From contig OZ199838.1 in NCBI GenBank assembly GCA_964304625.1, positions 11,780,001-11,844,000 of the forward strand: a DNA stretch of 64,000 bases. The letters run 5' to 3'. This DNA comes from Kudoa neothunni (Eukaryota; Cnidaria). A program made the position numbers and the translations under genes. The notes beneath the pieces are model-generated. The model had not been told where the DNA came from, ran no database searches, and saw nothing but the letters and a program-made list of their open reading frames with translations. Below are positions 52,656 to 64,000 of this stretch, in pieces. Position 1 is the stretch's first letter. Each line of letters starts with the position of its first letter.

Positions 52656-53894
52656 GGTGAATACGTTGGCACAAGATTGGCTAGAGCACCTTGGGTCAGA
52701 AGGTCTACGCGTAAATGTACTAGTTCCTCAAAACACAATAGCTCTTTGTTGGGTCATCGTGATAAGCTCAATAAACCACAAAATAGTCCCCATGTGGAAT
52801 TATATTATAGAAGCCCTAACCGAACGATTGTTGATGCGAATAATTCTCGTTGTTCTAACTCACTGTCTTTATTGGATAATGAAGACGGCATCGAGTACAA
52901 AATTTTAGCATATTGATTCGAATCTCACGTTAATGTCCTTTAGTTCTTTATATCGCAGTGATCATGATTCTCCAAACGAACAGTAACGTTCAATGAATCC
53001 CTCAATAGGATCTACCCCGATAAAGTACCCCAGCAGAATACTGCCGCCAAAAATGCCACATTCACAGTGTTGACTAGACCGAAAAAGCATCATGTTGAAC
53101 ATGTATTTATCAGATTTGATTGTTTTCACTTACCGATTTTATTTTTTTTATCTATATATAGGATGAGTTTTTGCCAAGCACTTTCTCCAATAGAAATAAG
53201 TCCCAAAATATTGATGGTTCACGATTGTCCTCGTTGTCACTATTAAAGTGTGATTCGTTTGTTTGGATGTTGTCGTTTTGTGTTGCTGAAATTATTTGTT
53301 TATTTGTTAGATGTGGCTTGCCTGAGGACGACCTTCAACGATGGGTTACTGTTATTGGTTTCCAACCAAGATTCACCGGTCATGTTGTACGTTTCATGAG
53401 CTCTTTTGGCCCTATTATCAAAATCAAAGTAGTCTATTGTGTGGAGTGTTCTATTTTATTGTTCTATTCGGTTAGTCATCCAAAACTTGCAACTATCTCC
53501 ATTTAATGTTTAGTAAGTCAGCTACGCAGATATTGTAATTGAAATCTTTTCAGGTTTTCTCATTAGAATCACTAATGCGATCCAATTTTAGGCAATACAG
53601 AAAGGCACCTTCAAATTAGATAATTCGATAATTATTAGTATAAAACCATGCACTAACACTGTAAATTCTATGACAATAGCTAGACATAACTCTTTCTGTT
53701 TATAGTTCATACCAAACGAACAAGTTCATTGTTACGATAGTGAGAGAGATCGCAACAACAGTTTCCAATCCGTATTCAATGTCTCCAACTACGTATCTTG
53801 GTTCACGTCGGCTTTTTCAAAGTCGTGGATTATGTTGATGGTTTCATCAACGAACCATAATCGTTCACTGCTCGATTACTCTTATATATGCTAG
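52656..53894 (+). CDS. NUP35: NUP35/Nup53-like nucleoporin
   Basis: N-terminal exons are Ser/Asn/Pro-rich (STRKCTSSSKHNSSLLGHRD; IYPDKVPQQNTAAKNA), as in NUP35. Then LKCGLPEDDLQRWVTVIGFQ and HVVRFMSSFGPIIKIK give the opening of the atypical, dimerising RRM of NUP35 (human: [30 protein letters not shown]). Following exons give NYLHLMFSKSATQ and KGTFKLDNSIIISIKPC, equal in position to MHIRYQSKLQARKAL and GRIFGESIMIGVKPC. A short tail (SWFTSAFSKSWIMLM) could be the C-terminal amphipathic membrane-binding helix. The protein anchors the inner ring of the nuclear pore to the membrane. The true start and some introns are unresolved; the region may continue from the exons at 51769. Confidence 0.68.
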
Positions 53895-54052
53895 CATTGT
53901 TCAACACATTGTTTAATTTCCTGTAGTATATTAACGATTGTTTTGTTACTGCGTGTATTGCAAACATTTATCTGAGTTGTTCTAAATAACAATCTTATTT
54001 ATATGCCTGGGATTTACCGATTTCATGAATTTTTTGGATAAAATATCTACTC
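53895..54052. other. 3' flank of NUP35
   Basis: Short AT-rich stretch between the NUP35 stop and the hAT-like MITE. No feature seen. Confidence 0.3.
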
Positions 54053-54723
54053 CAGAGATTGTCAACGGTTTTTTCCAATTTACTCTCTCAGTCTAATGAA
54101 GAATCCAAATTTGCCCCCTTAATTTGGAGGCCACATTCATATATATTTTAAGGTTTTCGATCGATTCAGCTATGGCAGAGGTTATTTGTCATGATAAACT
54201 CTGATCCGAAAAGGGATGTGTGTTTGCATAATGACAATGTGTTTCCCCATCAACTCTTACTCACAAGCCGTACAGGTTTAATTTTTTAGATTTTGCTAGA
54301 TCAAATTAATTTTTGTCCATTCATTAGATTCATTAGCACCTAAGACCTAGAAATAATTAAAAATAGTCTAAACTAATGACACCTATATATTATTTACCAT
54401 GAAAAATAATCATTTTAAATATTATTATTATTATTACTATAAGGCAACATCACTAAAAGATAACGAGCCTTAACAGAAAGAGTCTGATTATAGTTCTATA
54501 AATAATTGTCACATACTAATTCCTAAGGACATTTAAAAAATTTCTGCCTAATTCTCATTGATTTTAATATCCATGAATAATATGATTCCTTAGAAATCCT
54601 GAAGTACATCGCAAACCCACAATGCAAAAATTTCCCCTATCTAATTTTTATACCACTTAATCTATTCCTGCCAATTAAATTTTACTCCCAAGAGGTCAAT
54701 GTACCTCCGGTTGACAACCCCTG
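54053..54723. mobile_element. hAT-like MITE, copy 2, with inserted repeat
   Basis: The left end CAGAGATTGTCAACGG and the right end reversed CAGGGGTTGTCAACCGG form hAT-type inverted repeats; flanks ATCTACTC and ATTTACAG agree at 5 of 8 positions. Terminal portions are homologous to the 24920-25280 copy (CCCCCTTAATTTGG near 54113; TCACTAAAAGATAACGAG; ATAAATAATTGTCA; TTAGAAATCCTGAAGTAC; ATGCAAAAATTTCCCC). The middle, about 54155-54425, has no counterpart in copy 1 and matches the repeat at 50160-50460. Confidence 0.65.
54155..54425. repeat. Repeat inserted in the hAT-like MITE
   Basis: Absent from the other MITE copy and colinear with 50160-50460 (shared words ATGACAAT, ACTCACAA, CTAATGACACCT). 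It is followed by an ATT/TTA microsatellite (about 54419-54440). Likely a separate mobile repeat that landed in the MITE; alternatively copy 1 lost it. Confidence 0.5.
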
Positions 54724-57700
54724 ATTTACAGCAAAAGCAATAGCCATTTTAATTATTTTATCCATTTAAAGTTTACGTATTGTTTTCGGCACGCTTCAAT
54801 AGAAACGTTTCTTCTAATTAATTTTCTAACAGTAAATTTTTATTATAATATGCTAATAACCAATATTTCAGATATTTTAAACAATACGAATGAAAAATTT
54901 TATACTTTTTAAATTCTTAAAAATACATAATATTTAACTATCGTTAACACAAGGAACCATCATTCAACTAAGACAATAATAATAAGGTAAGCTAGTTCGT
55001 TCGTATATAACCGGTTAATATTATACAGAGAGATTTTCACAGATAGCGGTATCTCAGACTGATCGTAAATACCTCATCGGTACGTAAAAGATTATTTCAG
55101 AAACCCACATACAATCATCCAGTCCCAGCAGCGATCGAGAAGTTTCCCGCGCACTTTACCTGTTTTAAAAATTTATATGAAAACATGTCTAATTAAACAA
55201 AAAATACTTTCATATTTTTAACTTTTTTATGATATAAATTTAATTACTTTAAATAAAAAAAATAATGATTTCCAAAAAATTAAATACGGGTTTTTAAGAG
55301 AAAAAATAAATAAACGATTATAATTGTATATGAAGTTGAAATAGTGATTAATTTGAAATTATTAATAAAATAATAAAGAATTGAGGTGTTAAAAGCGAGC
55401 TACCTAATTCCAAATATGTTCCAATCTACTGTATTTTTGGTTATTTAAGATAATTACAAGCAAATGATGCCTAAAACAACTAGCAAACTGATCGACTAAA
55501 TTAAAAAACATCAGGGAAACTATTGTAATTATTGGCATAAGTTATGTGAAAACGTATATTATTTAAATTCATTTTTGAATTTTATTTATCCATCACTAAG
55601 TCTTAATTTCGTATTGTCGTTATCCTTTTTTTATGTTCGATCTATAACCAATCATATGACCTTAGTTGTATTATTAAAAATTGATATTCTTTTAATAATT
55701 GTAATTATTTATTTCTAAAAAAACTAAGGTTGATTAAAAATGGCTTTTAAATACAATAAAAGTTTAGTTATTGTTATAGAAAACTTAGAAAATTTTTGAA
55801 TCAACCTATAATAAAATATGGATTTTGCCCAATTATAGTCATACACGTGGCACAACGGATTCTGAATGCACTGAATACGATCACCATTTTGAGGAAACTA
55901 GTTCTGAATTTAATAATTGTATAATTGAAAACCCATATCGGATTAACATCATTCCGATAATGAAATTTATTTTTCCAGCGAAACAATTTAAGCAATGAAA
56001 TTTAAGAGGGGAGAAAATTTTCCAACGTAAAATCCCCTTCAAAAATAATACATAAAAAAATTGCGATATTCTATTTTCTGCGTTCTTAAATTTTTGAACA
56101 ATAAAATGTTAGATTTTCTTTTTGAATATATAAATACATATATGAAGAATGAGTTACAAGAGCAAAGTTAGATTACAACAAAATGACCGAATGAAGTATA
56201 TTGGTTGTTGCTTGCTTATAAGAATAATGAGAAGGAATAATATGGATGTGCACAAATTATTGATGTTTACAATATCGAGTTGAATGAATTTATAGGTACG
56301 TATGTAATTTTTAAAAAGTCCTATTAGATAAGTTAGTCCTCGAATGCGAGCTAAATGTTGAGTGATATTTATGGTACAACCGTGTATACAACCTTATTGT
56401 TAAAATCAATCTCACCATGAAGATCTTGGCAGTCTGATTGTAATCGGGAATTTAAAATATTCCTTCGTCACGTATAAATTATGTATTATTTAAAACAATT
56501 GCTTAGAAATTTTTCTGTTTCTAAAAGATGCAAATTTTCGGCGAGTCACAATCTACGTCACGTGTTTGAATAAGAGAGTAATTTCTTATTATTTATAATA
56601 TTATATTTTAATAATATTAGTTTCTCTGTTATATCAAACGCTCCTATTTTAAAATATAATGTGAACTGCCTAATTACTATTTAGGGTTGTCAACAAAATA
56701 GTGTGGAACGCCATTTTTTATGTATCGAAGCTTAAATGTCTTTAGAGATGACACACAACAAATTTTAATAGTAAATTGTAATTATTAAGCTACGAAAATA
56801 TATAAGATATAAAATTTAATCTTGGATGTGTTTACAAGAGAACATTGAATAATTCCGGTGGGTATGAGCGTTAAAAATATTTAATTCATTGTAACGCAAG
56901 TGTAACCCAGTTAACTTAATTATATCAAGATAATGAGTGGTTTTATGGAATTTTTTAAAATTTCAGTAATTTAAACTGTTTTTAAAATTATAATTTTTAT
57001 ATTTTGAATAAAAAAGTTGCCATAATTGATTGTAACAATTTTTAAGTAAGACCTGTTTCTAAAGGTTTGCTTTTATACTTTAATAATTAATATCGTTTTA
57101 TTAAACAGAAAAACTATTTATATAATTTAAATTTTCAGCGATAAATAAAGTCTTTATCTTCTTTGCGCATGCTCGAAAATTGGGAATTCAGTAAAGAAAT
57201 GTGCTGAAAAACAATTAATTCCTTTTCTAGAAAGTTTTGGAATTTTAAATAATTCTAGCACTCAAAAATATCCACAATAATGCTTGCTTAAAGTTTAAAA
57301 AAATTTCTGTAAACAAATTACGAAGAATTATAAACAAATCCCCTAAAATGCAAAATATAGGATGAGTAACATTAGTTAATTACTATATTCTTTAAGTTAA
57401 GGAGATGCTTAAAGAACAATTTATTATTTAATTTGATTTGATTTTTTAATTATTTTTCATTAACTAAATTAGCTTTTCGAAAATATTTATTTTTGGTGAT
57501 ATTATGACAATTCTAACACATAAAATGATTAAACTAAGTAAATGAATGCAAATAAAGTATTTTCAAATCACAAATATTCATTAGAAAAAATTTATAACGA
57601 TTAAAAAATACATTTCAAATGAAGCTTTAATTAAATCTGCTTGTTTTTTATCCTACAATGTAAAAAGTGGAACGCCTAATAAATTAATGATCAATTCAAC

Positions 57701-58055
57701 CTTTCAGAAAATCATTACCTCCCGTTATGTATAATAACAAGTGATACTTAGAGCGGGATTAAAGATAAAAAGTAATTTATTATACACAAAATAATAATTA
57801 TCACCCAATTAAAAAATTATCAAATGAATAAATTGCGCATGTATTTTAATCTAGGATATAAAGCTCAAAGAATATTTTTTAAATTATAACAAAATTTTAT
57901 GAAACAGTTAATAAATAGAATAAAAAATTGATTAACAGAATAACGATTTATAGTGAAATATAACGAGTATTCTGTTCGCGCAACGTAACAATCGTATGTT
58001 ACGTGTTTACGCTAGGTTGTGCTGACAGGAATATAGTTGATGATTCGTTGGTGCT
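54724..58055. other. AT-rich spacer
   Basis: No gene called. On the plus strand at about 55815-55998 an open stretch (SHTRGTTDSECTEYDHHFEE) has the look of the acidic N-terminus of a piggyBac-type transposase, but nothing else of one follows. The motif GTGGAACGCC occurs at 56722 and 57668 without further similarity. Confidence 0.35.
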
Positions 58056-59259
58056 ATGTTCAACCGTTTATTTGCAGCTTTTCTAAGAAATCATCGCGAG
58101 GATTATCCGGGCGAACGTAGTGGCCATAAGGCCACCAGAGCTGGGCCGTATATTATAATTTTTGGAGGATACAACAATATTGAGAACCATCGTGTATACA
58201 CTGAGCTATGGTTCTATCATATTTATTTCAAGAAATGGCATCGATTCTTGTTTCCTTCCAATTTCACCAAAGCAACTCTTTCTTCGTCGGTTCTGTTCCA
58301 CAATGGAAATATCTACATATTTGGTGGTACTGGCTTTCCATTCGCTCAAGAATGTACCAACTACATCACAGTGTTTGATATTGAAAAACACTCGTGGCAT
58401 ATTACCGGTGATGAATCGATAAGCGCTCATCAACCAAGCAAAAAATATTGTCAGTCGATGGTGTTCTATCAAAACAAATTGTACGTGTTCGGTGGAACAA
58501 CTGGATTTGTTGAAAATAATGACCTTAATATTTTTGATTTGACACTAAAGAAATGGATTCCAGTTGAACCAGCCCCCAGTGGGTTAGAACCTCTCAGATG
58601 TTTTCGACATGAAGCAGTAGTTTTCAACCACAAGTAATTCGATACATCAAACAATTAAAAGATCTTATCAACCTTTAGAATGTATGTGATCGGTGGAGCG
58701 GTTGTTTCGAGCGACCGTTTGTACTCATTTGTAAATATCAGGTCGTTCGATTTGATAACACATGTGTGGGAAGAATCTCCCACCAACGGTGACAAACAGT
58801 TCAACTACCCAATCAGTCGTACGTGTTTTGCTGTCGCTCAACAAAGTGAATTTCTTTTTGTGAGTGGAGGTAAAGGGGTTGATGGCAATGTTTTCGATGA
58901 TATTTGGAAACTAAATCTGCTCACCATGACCTGGTCCAAGTTGCGTGTGGTAAACTTTCCACCAACCAGATTATTAATGTCTTTTGATTGTTGTTTAGAA
59001 TTTGTTATGCCCTGTGTATTTTCATTCAATGGTTTATGGATCTGATGATCGACTCTACATATTTGGAGGTATCAAAAATGACTACAATACACGTTCCAAT
59101 GCACTCCAAGTGATAACCCACCAAGTTCAACGGTTGATGCATATTGCTGCGGATGTGGTGGGCTCAAACACACAATTTGAAGCGTTTGTGTCCAAACACA
59201 CATTAACTCATTTTAGACCATGCCAACCGTATGAGCTTTGTTTCCAAAAGGTTATCTAA
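58056..59259 (+). CDS. KLHDC10: KLHDC10-like kelch-repeat ubiquitin-ligase receptor
   Basis: Six kelch blades forming a beta-propeller: RSGHKATRAGPYIIIFGGYN, ELWFYHIYFKKWHRF, HNGNIYIFGGTGFPF, QNKLYVFGGTTGF, MYVIGGAVV, FVSGGKGVDGNVFDDIWKLN, DRLYIFGG. The order and linkers (GGTG.PF, YGQA/YCQSMV, GGTTG, DIWKLNL...W.KL, PVYFHS) match KLHDC10 closely. Two introns of about 48 bases keep phase: GTAATTC...CTTTAG between FNHK and MYVIGG, and GTAAAC...GTTTAG between WSKLRV and NLLCPVYFHS. The C-terminus (FRPCQPYELCFQKVI) lies where vertebrate KLHDC10 has its BC box. Known role: substrate receptor of CUL2-Elongin ligases reading C-terminal degrons. Length normal; start at 58056 is the first Met of the open frame. 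Confidence 0.9.
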
Positions 59260-60411
59260 TTTTGTATCCAAAAGTTTGTGTTGTTATTCGAATGATTTTA
59301 TTATTTGTGTATAGCGATGATAGTTTTGTAGTGTGTTTGGAATTGTTAGCTTTAATTTAAGCTTTAATTATTCACGCTTTTTTCCATAAGTATCTTACGA
59401 AATATTTGGAGTTTGTGTCTGCATCGGTTAGGTGAAAAAAAATAATTACAAAAAAATGCATTATTAATTTTTAAGCGTTATTTTAACTCATTGTTTCCAG
59501 TGTGGAATGGAACATGAAAATTTCTGAGCGTTCGATTTACAATATCCAATGAATAATTTGCAAATTTTGTAGCTTAGTTTCAGCTCACAGGGTTCAACAA
59601 TCTTTATTTCAGTTGAATTTATTCGAATTACTTAAGGCCTAAATTTTTCACTACAAGAAGAGTATTGTTGTAAATATAGAGACTCTGATAATTCATTCAT
59701 TAAAAAGTCATTTTTATATGATAGAAGTATTTTTTTATCATATTGAAGTGCGTTAGTTATGTTTATATTTGTTTTACTATATAAACTCTTCTTATTTTTG
59801 CGTCAAACAGTATCCACGTGATTCTTATTCTTAATTTTTTCCATTTAACGAATTGAATATGTATAATTTTGTTAAATATAACATTTTTTCAATACAATTA
59901 TGTTAGTTTTAGTTTATATATTTTTTCGACAAGTTTATGTTTATTTTAGAAAACTAATTGAAACAATAATGGCAGTAATAACGGATTAATATTTATAAAA
60001 ACATTTTTATGTAGTTAACATCTTTTGAATATACAAAATTTAAGTTAAAAAAAATCCTTATAATATTTATTTTATAATTACATTATTATACAACCAGATT
60101 TTTGTATTTAGATATAAATAGCGTTTATTATCTACGTCAAATAGATGTCTGCTAAATTATTTGATTATTTGTATCAAAAATTTAAAGTATTGTTTTTTTA
60201 GGATTGTGTTAAAAATCAATTTTTATTCCCTTATTCTTAATAAATTAGAACTTTATAATGAATTAAACTAAAATCAAAATATATTAGAACATTTAATGGA
60301 TGTTTTCCATATGTTACTTTACGATGATATTGAAAATTGTTAAATTGTAGAATAATGGCCGTAATCCAAAGCAGCGACAACGGACCACATCATTTAATCG
60401 ATCGAGTAAAG
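59260..60411. other. AT-rich spacer
   Basis: Contains the KLHDC10 3' UTR and no further gene, except that from about 60355 a coding-like start (MAVIQSSDNGPHHLIDRV) runs into the hAT-like MITE. Confidence 0.4.
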
Positions 60412-60931
60412 CAATGTTTCACTATGTGGGCGCGACAAAACTTTTGTGTGACGCGGTTAATAGTGAAATAATTGGTCAACCTGGCGTACTTTGAAGTCAA
60501 TATCGCTTATTTATAAATGACAATTAATATAATAGAAACTACAAAAAAACAATGAATAATTATACGGAAATTAATACTAAAATTTAAAGTGTCTTTCATC
60601 AGAATAGAATCATACAACCCCTTTTTGATTTAACCAAATATAATATTAATTAATTTCCGATATTGACTATTTATTTTCAGTTTATAAGCTCCTTATAAAC
60701 AAAATTCTTTCCTAATGAAGATTGGATTATCCCGAGTTTCACTTGATGCTGTTTTTGACACAATGAAGAACTAAGTATATTAACTCTTAAGGTCTATCGA
60801 TAAATTGAGTTTTGTTTCCGAAAAAATTTCAATATGATAGAGAGCTTTATTCAAAATTATGAACCATTTAAGTTAAGAAATTAATCGTTTGAAAAAGGCG
60901 GGCGCGAGAGAAAAAAGTTTGGGAAACACTG
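60412..60931. mobile_element. hAT-like MITE with perfect target duplication
   Basis: Ends CAATGTTTC and, reversed, CAGTGTTTC, extended by GCGCGA motifs inside both ends (TGTGGGCGCGAC left; CTCTCGCGCCCGCC right, reversed). Both sides are flanked by GAGTAAAG (60404-60411 and 60932-60939), an exact 8-base duplication, the length hAT transposases make. No reading frame inside. The exact duplication suggests one of the younger insertions in the window. Confidence 0.75.
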
Positions 60932-61441
60932 GAGTAAAGCATGATTTATTTACCCTAAATATGAGTTTGACAATTATGATTTTGATGGATTGTCCAAATT
61001 TCTCCTCGGCGATTACCTGCCATTAATTCTGTGTCTATAAGAATTATATATTTTCTGCAAGCATTAGGTGTTAAATTATATCAAATTCATAACGTTAATA
61101 TCAAAAATAATTTTAATGGATGAAATGCAGAGAATCCTAATGAAAATTTTTCAACAAAGTTCGTACTAATTTGTTTTAAACAATTCAGGATTAATGTCCG
61201 AACTAATTATAATCTTTTATCGGAAAATGTGACCACTACTCTACATTTTAACCATTTGATTATATTAATATTACGATGAAGAATACAAAATTTTCAGCAA
61301 GATAACATGGAGTCAATCAGGGTAATAAGGTAGGATGTGTCACCTAAAAAACACCCTACTGCGCGTCGTTTTTTTCGTCGATTCTTTCACGAATGTTCAT
61401 AATAGAATAAAAGGATACCAAGGAGAAGTATTCAGCTAATT

Positions 61442-61579
61442 ATGATAACATCTAATTTTGGTGCAAATCCCGAATATAACGCCGGCGACACGCGTGAAAT
61501 CTTCGTTAAGTTTCCAATAACCAATGAAAACCCACCTTATTGTGCATACATTGACATCTACATTTATTATACACCTTAA
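61442..61579 (+). CDS. Possible small ORF
   Basis: 45 codons, MITSNFGANPEYNAGDTREI...FVKFPITNENPPYC, ending YYTP. Its composition (few AT-driven Lys/Ile/Asn runs, GCCGGCGACACGCG core) stands out from its surroundings. It may be an exon or a decayed transposon exon; no splice partner or homologue identified. Confidence 0.22.
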   Translation: MITSNFGANPEYNAGDTREIFVKFPITNENPPYCAYIDIYIYYTP

Positions 61580-61933
61580 TAACATTTTTTTGGAACGAAA
61601 TGTTTGATTTAAATAACAATATATAAAATATTTAAGTGAGTGGTCTACTCAATTTTCGTATAATTCTAGATTAAATTTCAAATATATTAAAAGATGAAGT
61701 TTCCGTAAACCATAACAAATTAGTTTGAGCCAATGCATTGTTTATTTCAATAAAATTCTATAAATGTGTAATTTTGCGCACGCTCATTATCTGAATATTG
61801 CGCACTACTTTGAACCTTGAACTCCCCCGTTCGGTGTGCGATATCCAGAGACGACTGTATACAGTAAATTCTTGCTATTTTGTAACTTTCCTTTGTCCAA
61901 AAAATTGACGCAATATCGATAATCTACTGTAGC

Positions 61934-62000
61934 GGTCAACAAAGTACGGCCCGCAGTGTCCCCTCACATTCGAATGCGTATGCGCATATGAAATTATGTT
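61934..62000. repeat. hAT-like element end (GTCAACAA...CGGCCCGC)
   Basis: TAGCGGTCAACAAAGTACGG followed by CCCGCAGTG has the typical look of a hAT end, and ATGCGCATATGAAATT follows as at 25625. The opposite end was not found. Confidence 0.35.
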
Positions 62001-62515
62001 GACTTACTTAAAGACTATCACTACATTGTTTTAGTAGATGAGTATTGATTATAAATTTCATTTAATTACTATAAAGTTTTTATTTTATCTTAATTGAAAC
62101 AAAAGAGAAAATCGAGAAAATACATGTTTCAAGGTTTTTTTGATTCGTATGCTTCTAATAATTTAGAATTCTTAATTATTTAAACTTATAAACTAAATTG
62201 ATTAGTTCTAATTTTTAATCTAGTTGAGTTTAATTGATTTGTTACTAGAAATTTAAAATGATGGGACAATAATCACCGTTTGTTAGATATTTTCTAGCAT
62301 CATATACAGCATTTTATAAAATTATATACTTATCTTCAAATTTTGGTTAATAAAGAAATAATGAAAAAATTTAAAGCTCGACAAATGAATACCTTATTAG
62401 CATTTATACAATTTAAGTATGATCGAATAAATAAACTATGAATTTTATACCTGAAAAAATTGTAATTCTAAATTACAACTACAAATATAGTTAACTTTGC
62501 GATTTTTGTGAATTA

Positions 62516-62556
62516 TACAGTAGACAACGGAAGGTTCGTAATCCCATTGTGGGTCT
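62516..62556. repeat. Solo pogo/Tigger-like end
   Basis: TACAGTAGACAACGGAAGG then TTCGTAATCCCATTGTGGG closely parallels the reversed right end of the element at 11514-12853 (TACAGTGGATGGTCACTCG then TTCGTAATCCCATTGGG). A matching second end was not found within the window. Confidence 0.45.
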
Positions 62557-64000
62557 CAAAACTGAAATATACTAAATCCTGCCACGGGAATTAGTTAACT
62601 GTTTCACATTCACATTTAAATACAAATTCATTATTTTGTTATATTTATATTATTTTCGTCTCATCTTTATAACTGCTTTTCAGCAAAAAATTTTTAATCC
62701 GGCCTTGAGGCTTGTAAAAATCGAAAATAATTAAGTTTGGGAAGATTAAATTCGCTTCAACAATATTCAGTGCGCTTTCATTTCTAAATTTTGGTAAAAA
62801 TTTAGCGTCAATGATTGAATTCCTGATTTTCAATGCCTCAAAGGGGTTGCAAAATTTCAGTTACCTGCTGAAGCCTTTGTTAGTCATCTTAAGGACTGGA
62901 TTAAGATTCGACAGCAAGATTATATGAATAATGATATTGCAAGAATAACCTATTCAATATTGTATTTAATAAAATATAGCTCCAATGGAAATAAGCAAAT
63001 ATAAATAAATTTGGTAACGTTAAAATTCAACGATCACCAACGAATATCACTCTCGTAATCATTCTTAGTTCCTTATACTCTTTAAATTATTCAAATTATT
63101 TTGTCTTATGTCATTTTGTTAAATTATTGATAGATACATTAACAACAAAGTTGATGTTTACGCCCCGTGAACTGAGTTTTTCCGCGATTTTCCACAGTAG
63201 CGATTAAACCCGATCCCGTGGGGATATAATATTACAACCAAATGATTAGTGGGGCGTATAAATGCACTGTTAAGCCATCGAAAAAGTTTATTATTGCAAT
63301 ATATAGAACGCAATTATATGATAATATTCTTCTTTTATTGAAAACGTCAGAATTTCGGAATAGAAATCAATAATTCCAATATCAAAAGTCACTAATTAAA
63401 TAAAGCTAATTAACATTTATTTGATAATAAACATAGTTTTGGTTACAGATGATGGATGCAGTCAAGGTATCTTGTTAATTATTGAATAATTGGGATTAGG
63501 ACAGTCACAAAAATGTTATCTATATGTCACAATTATAGAAATGCAATTCTTTTGATGATTGTTTTGTGTTAAGGGAATCGAATAATTTCAACATAAATTT
63601 AAAGCGTATATCAACTTAATTGGGCTGATATACAGAACAGAAATTAATAAGTATATAATCACATAAGATCTAGTTGAAAGATGTAATGTATTAGGATTAA
63701 TCTTATTTTAATAATAATATTTAACCTCAATTTAGGAAATTTTCTAATTAAACAACAACAATGTACATCTCGCAATTAATATTAAAAATAAATAATACTA
63801 CCGTATCAGCTAATAATACAAAATATACTGAAAATACGCAAATTGATCTGTGCCGATTATTTTATCCCCGACGAAGCATCATTTCAACGGGTGGCATTCG
63901 GCTGAACTAGACAATAAAATCCAACTATAATCTATTTTCAAAAGTTTTTTTTCTTGAAAAATATTTCTTATTTACATGCTTCAGCAGATAATCACCATAT

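Larger units (their letters stand above)
60932..64000. other. AT-rich spacer with small repeat ends
   Basis: No established gene. Holds the small ORF at 61442, an element end at 61934, a Tigger-like end at 62516, and coding-like pieces near 62640-62960 on both strands (plus: QLPAEAFVSHLKDWIKIR) that fit no recognised protein. Confidence 0.35.

Noticed and set aside
55801-55995. 64-codon minus-strand frame
   Set aside because: The plus strand over it looks more protein-like (acidic, piggyBac N-terminus style), and neither strand continues into a gene.
62645-62833. 62-codon minus-strand frame
   Set aside because: Both strands have coding-like pieces; no family, no splice signals; possible transposon debris.
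63170-63225. CCCCGTGAAC...GATCCCGTGGGG as a hairpin RNA or tRNA
   Set aside because: The arms pair only partly and there is no A/B box or recognised RNA motif.

Overview
The window is nuclear DNA of a small invertebrate animal. It is strongly AT-rich, its genes are split into short exons by introns of mostly about 35-60 bases with GT..AG ends, and the recognisable genes are metazoan: a SorLA/SORL1-type sorting receptor, an AP180/CALM-type ANTH adaptor, CDC5L, ARMC1, P4HTM, EMC10, NUP35 and KLHDC10. The lineage cannot be fixed from the sequence. Tiny introns with AT-rich spacers would fit a compact parasitic lophotrochozoan such as a monogenean flatworm, but that is inference.

Layout. 1-6.4 kb: VPS10/LDL-receptor-type receptor (minus). 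6.4-10.3 kb: spacer with a pogo-like MITE and a piggyBac-like MITE. 10.3-13.7 kb: ANTH-domain gene (minus) of tiny exons; its one long intron is filled by a pogo/Tigger-like element that itself carries a hAT-like insertion. 14.1-18.7 kb: a cluster of two piggyBac remnants and one hAT-like remnant. 19.5-22.4 kb: CDC5L (minus). 22.4-30 kb: spacer with a hAT-like MITE, a CTAGCTG-type repeat and a tandem duplication. 30-33.5 kb: an unresolved gene, ARMC1 (plus) and an orphan basic protein (minus). 34.4-39.7 kb: large receptor-like gene with a discoidin-like domain, a LamG domain, a CUB domain, a series of Cys-rich modules and one membrane span. 40.6-43.7 kb: P4HTM and EMC10, tail to tail. 46-48.9 kb: orphan type I membrane protein (minus). 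50-51 kb: dispersed repeat and a tRNA-related SINE-like element with a 9-base target duplication. 51.8-53.9 kb: orphan exons and NUP35. 54-54.7 kb: second copy of the hAT-like MITE, enlarged by an inserted repeat. 58.1-59.3 kb: KLHDC10. 60.4-60.9 kb: hAT-like MITE with a perfect 8-base target duplication, inserted in coding-like DNA.

The host genes fall into membrane sorting and secretion (SorLA-like, ANTH adaptor, EMC10, P4HTM, two surface proteins) and general housekeeping (CDC5L splicing factor, NUP35 pore protein, KLHDC10 ubiquitin-ligase receptor, mitochondrial ARMC1). I see no operon-like organisation. No retroviral, LTR or Polinton-type element was recognised, and no rRNA, intact tRNA or CRISPR array. 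Exon joins were made by eye from GT..AG sites, reading-frame phase and family resemblance; boundaries may be off in places.
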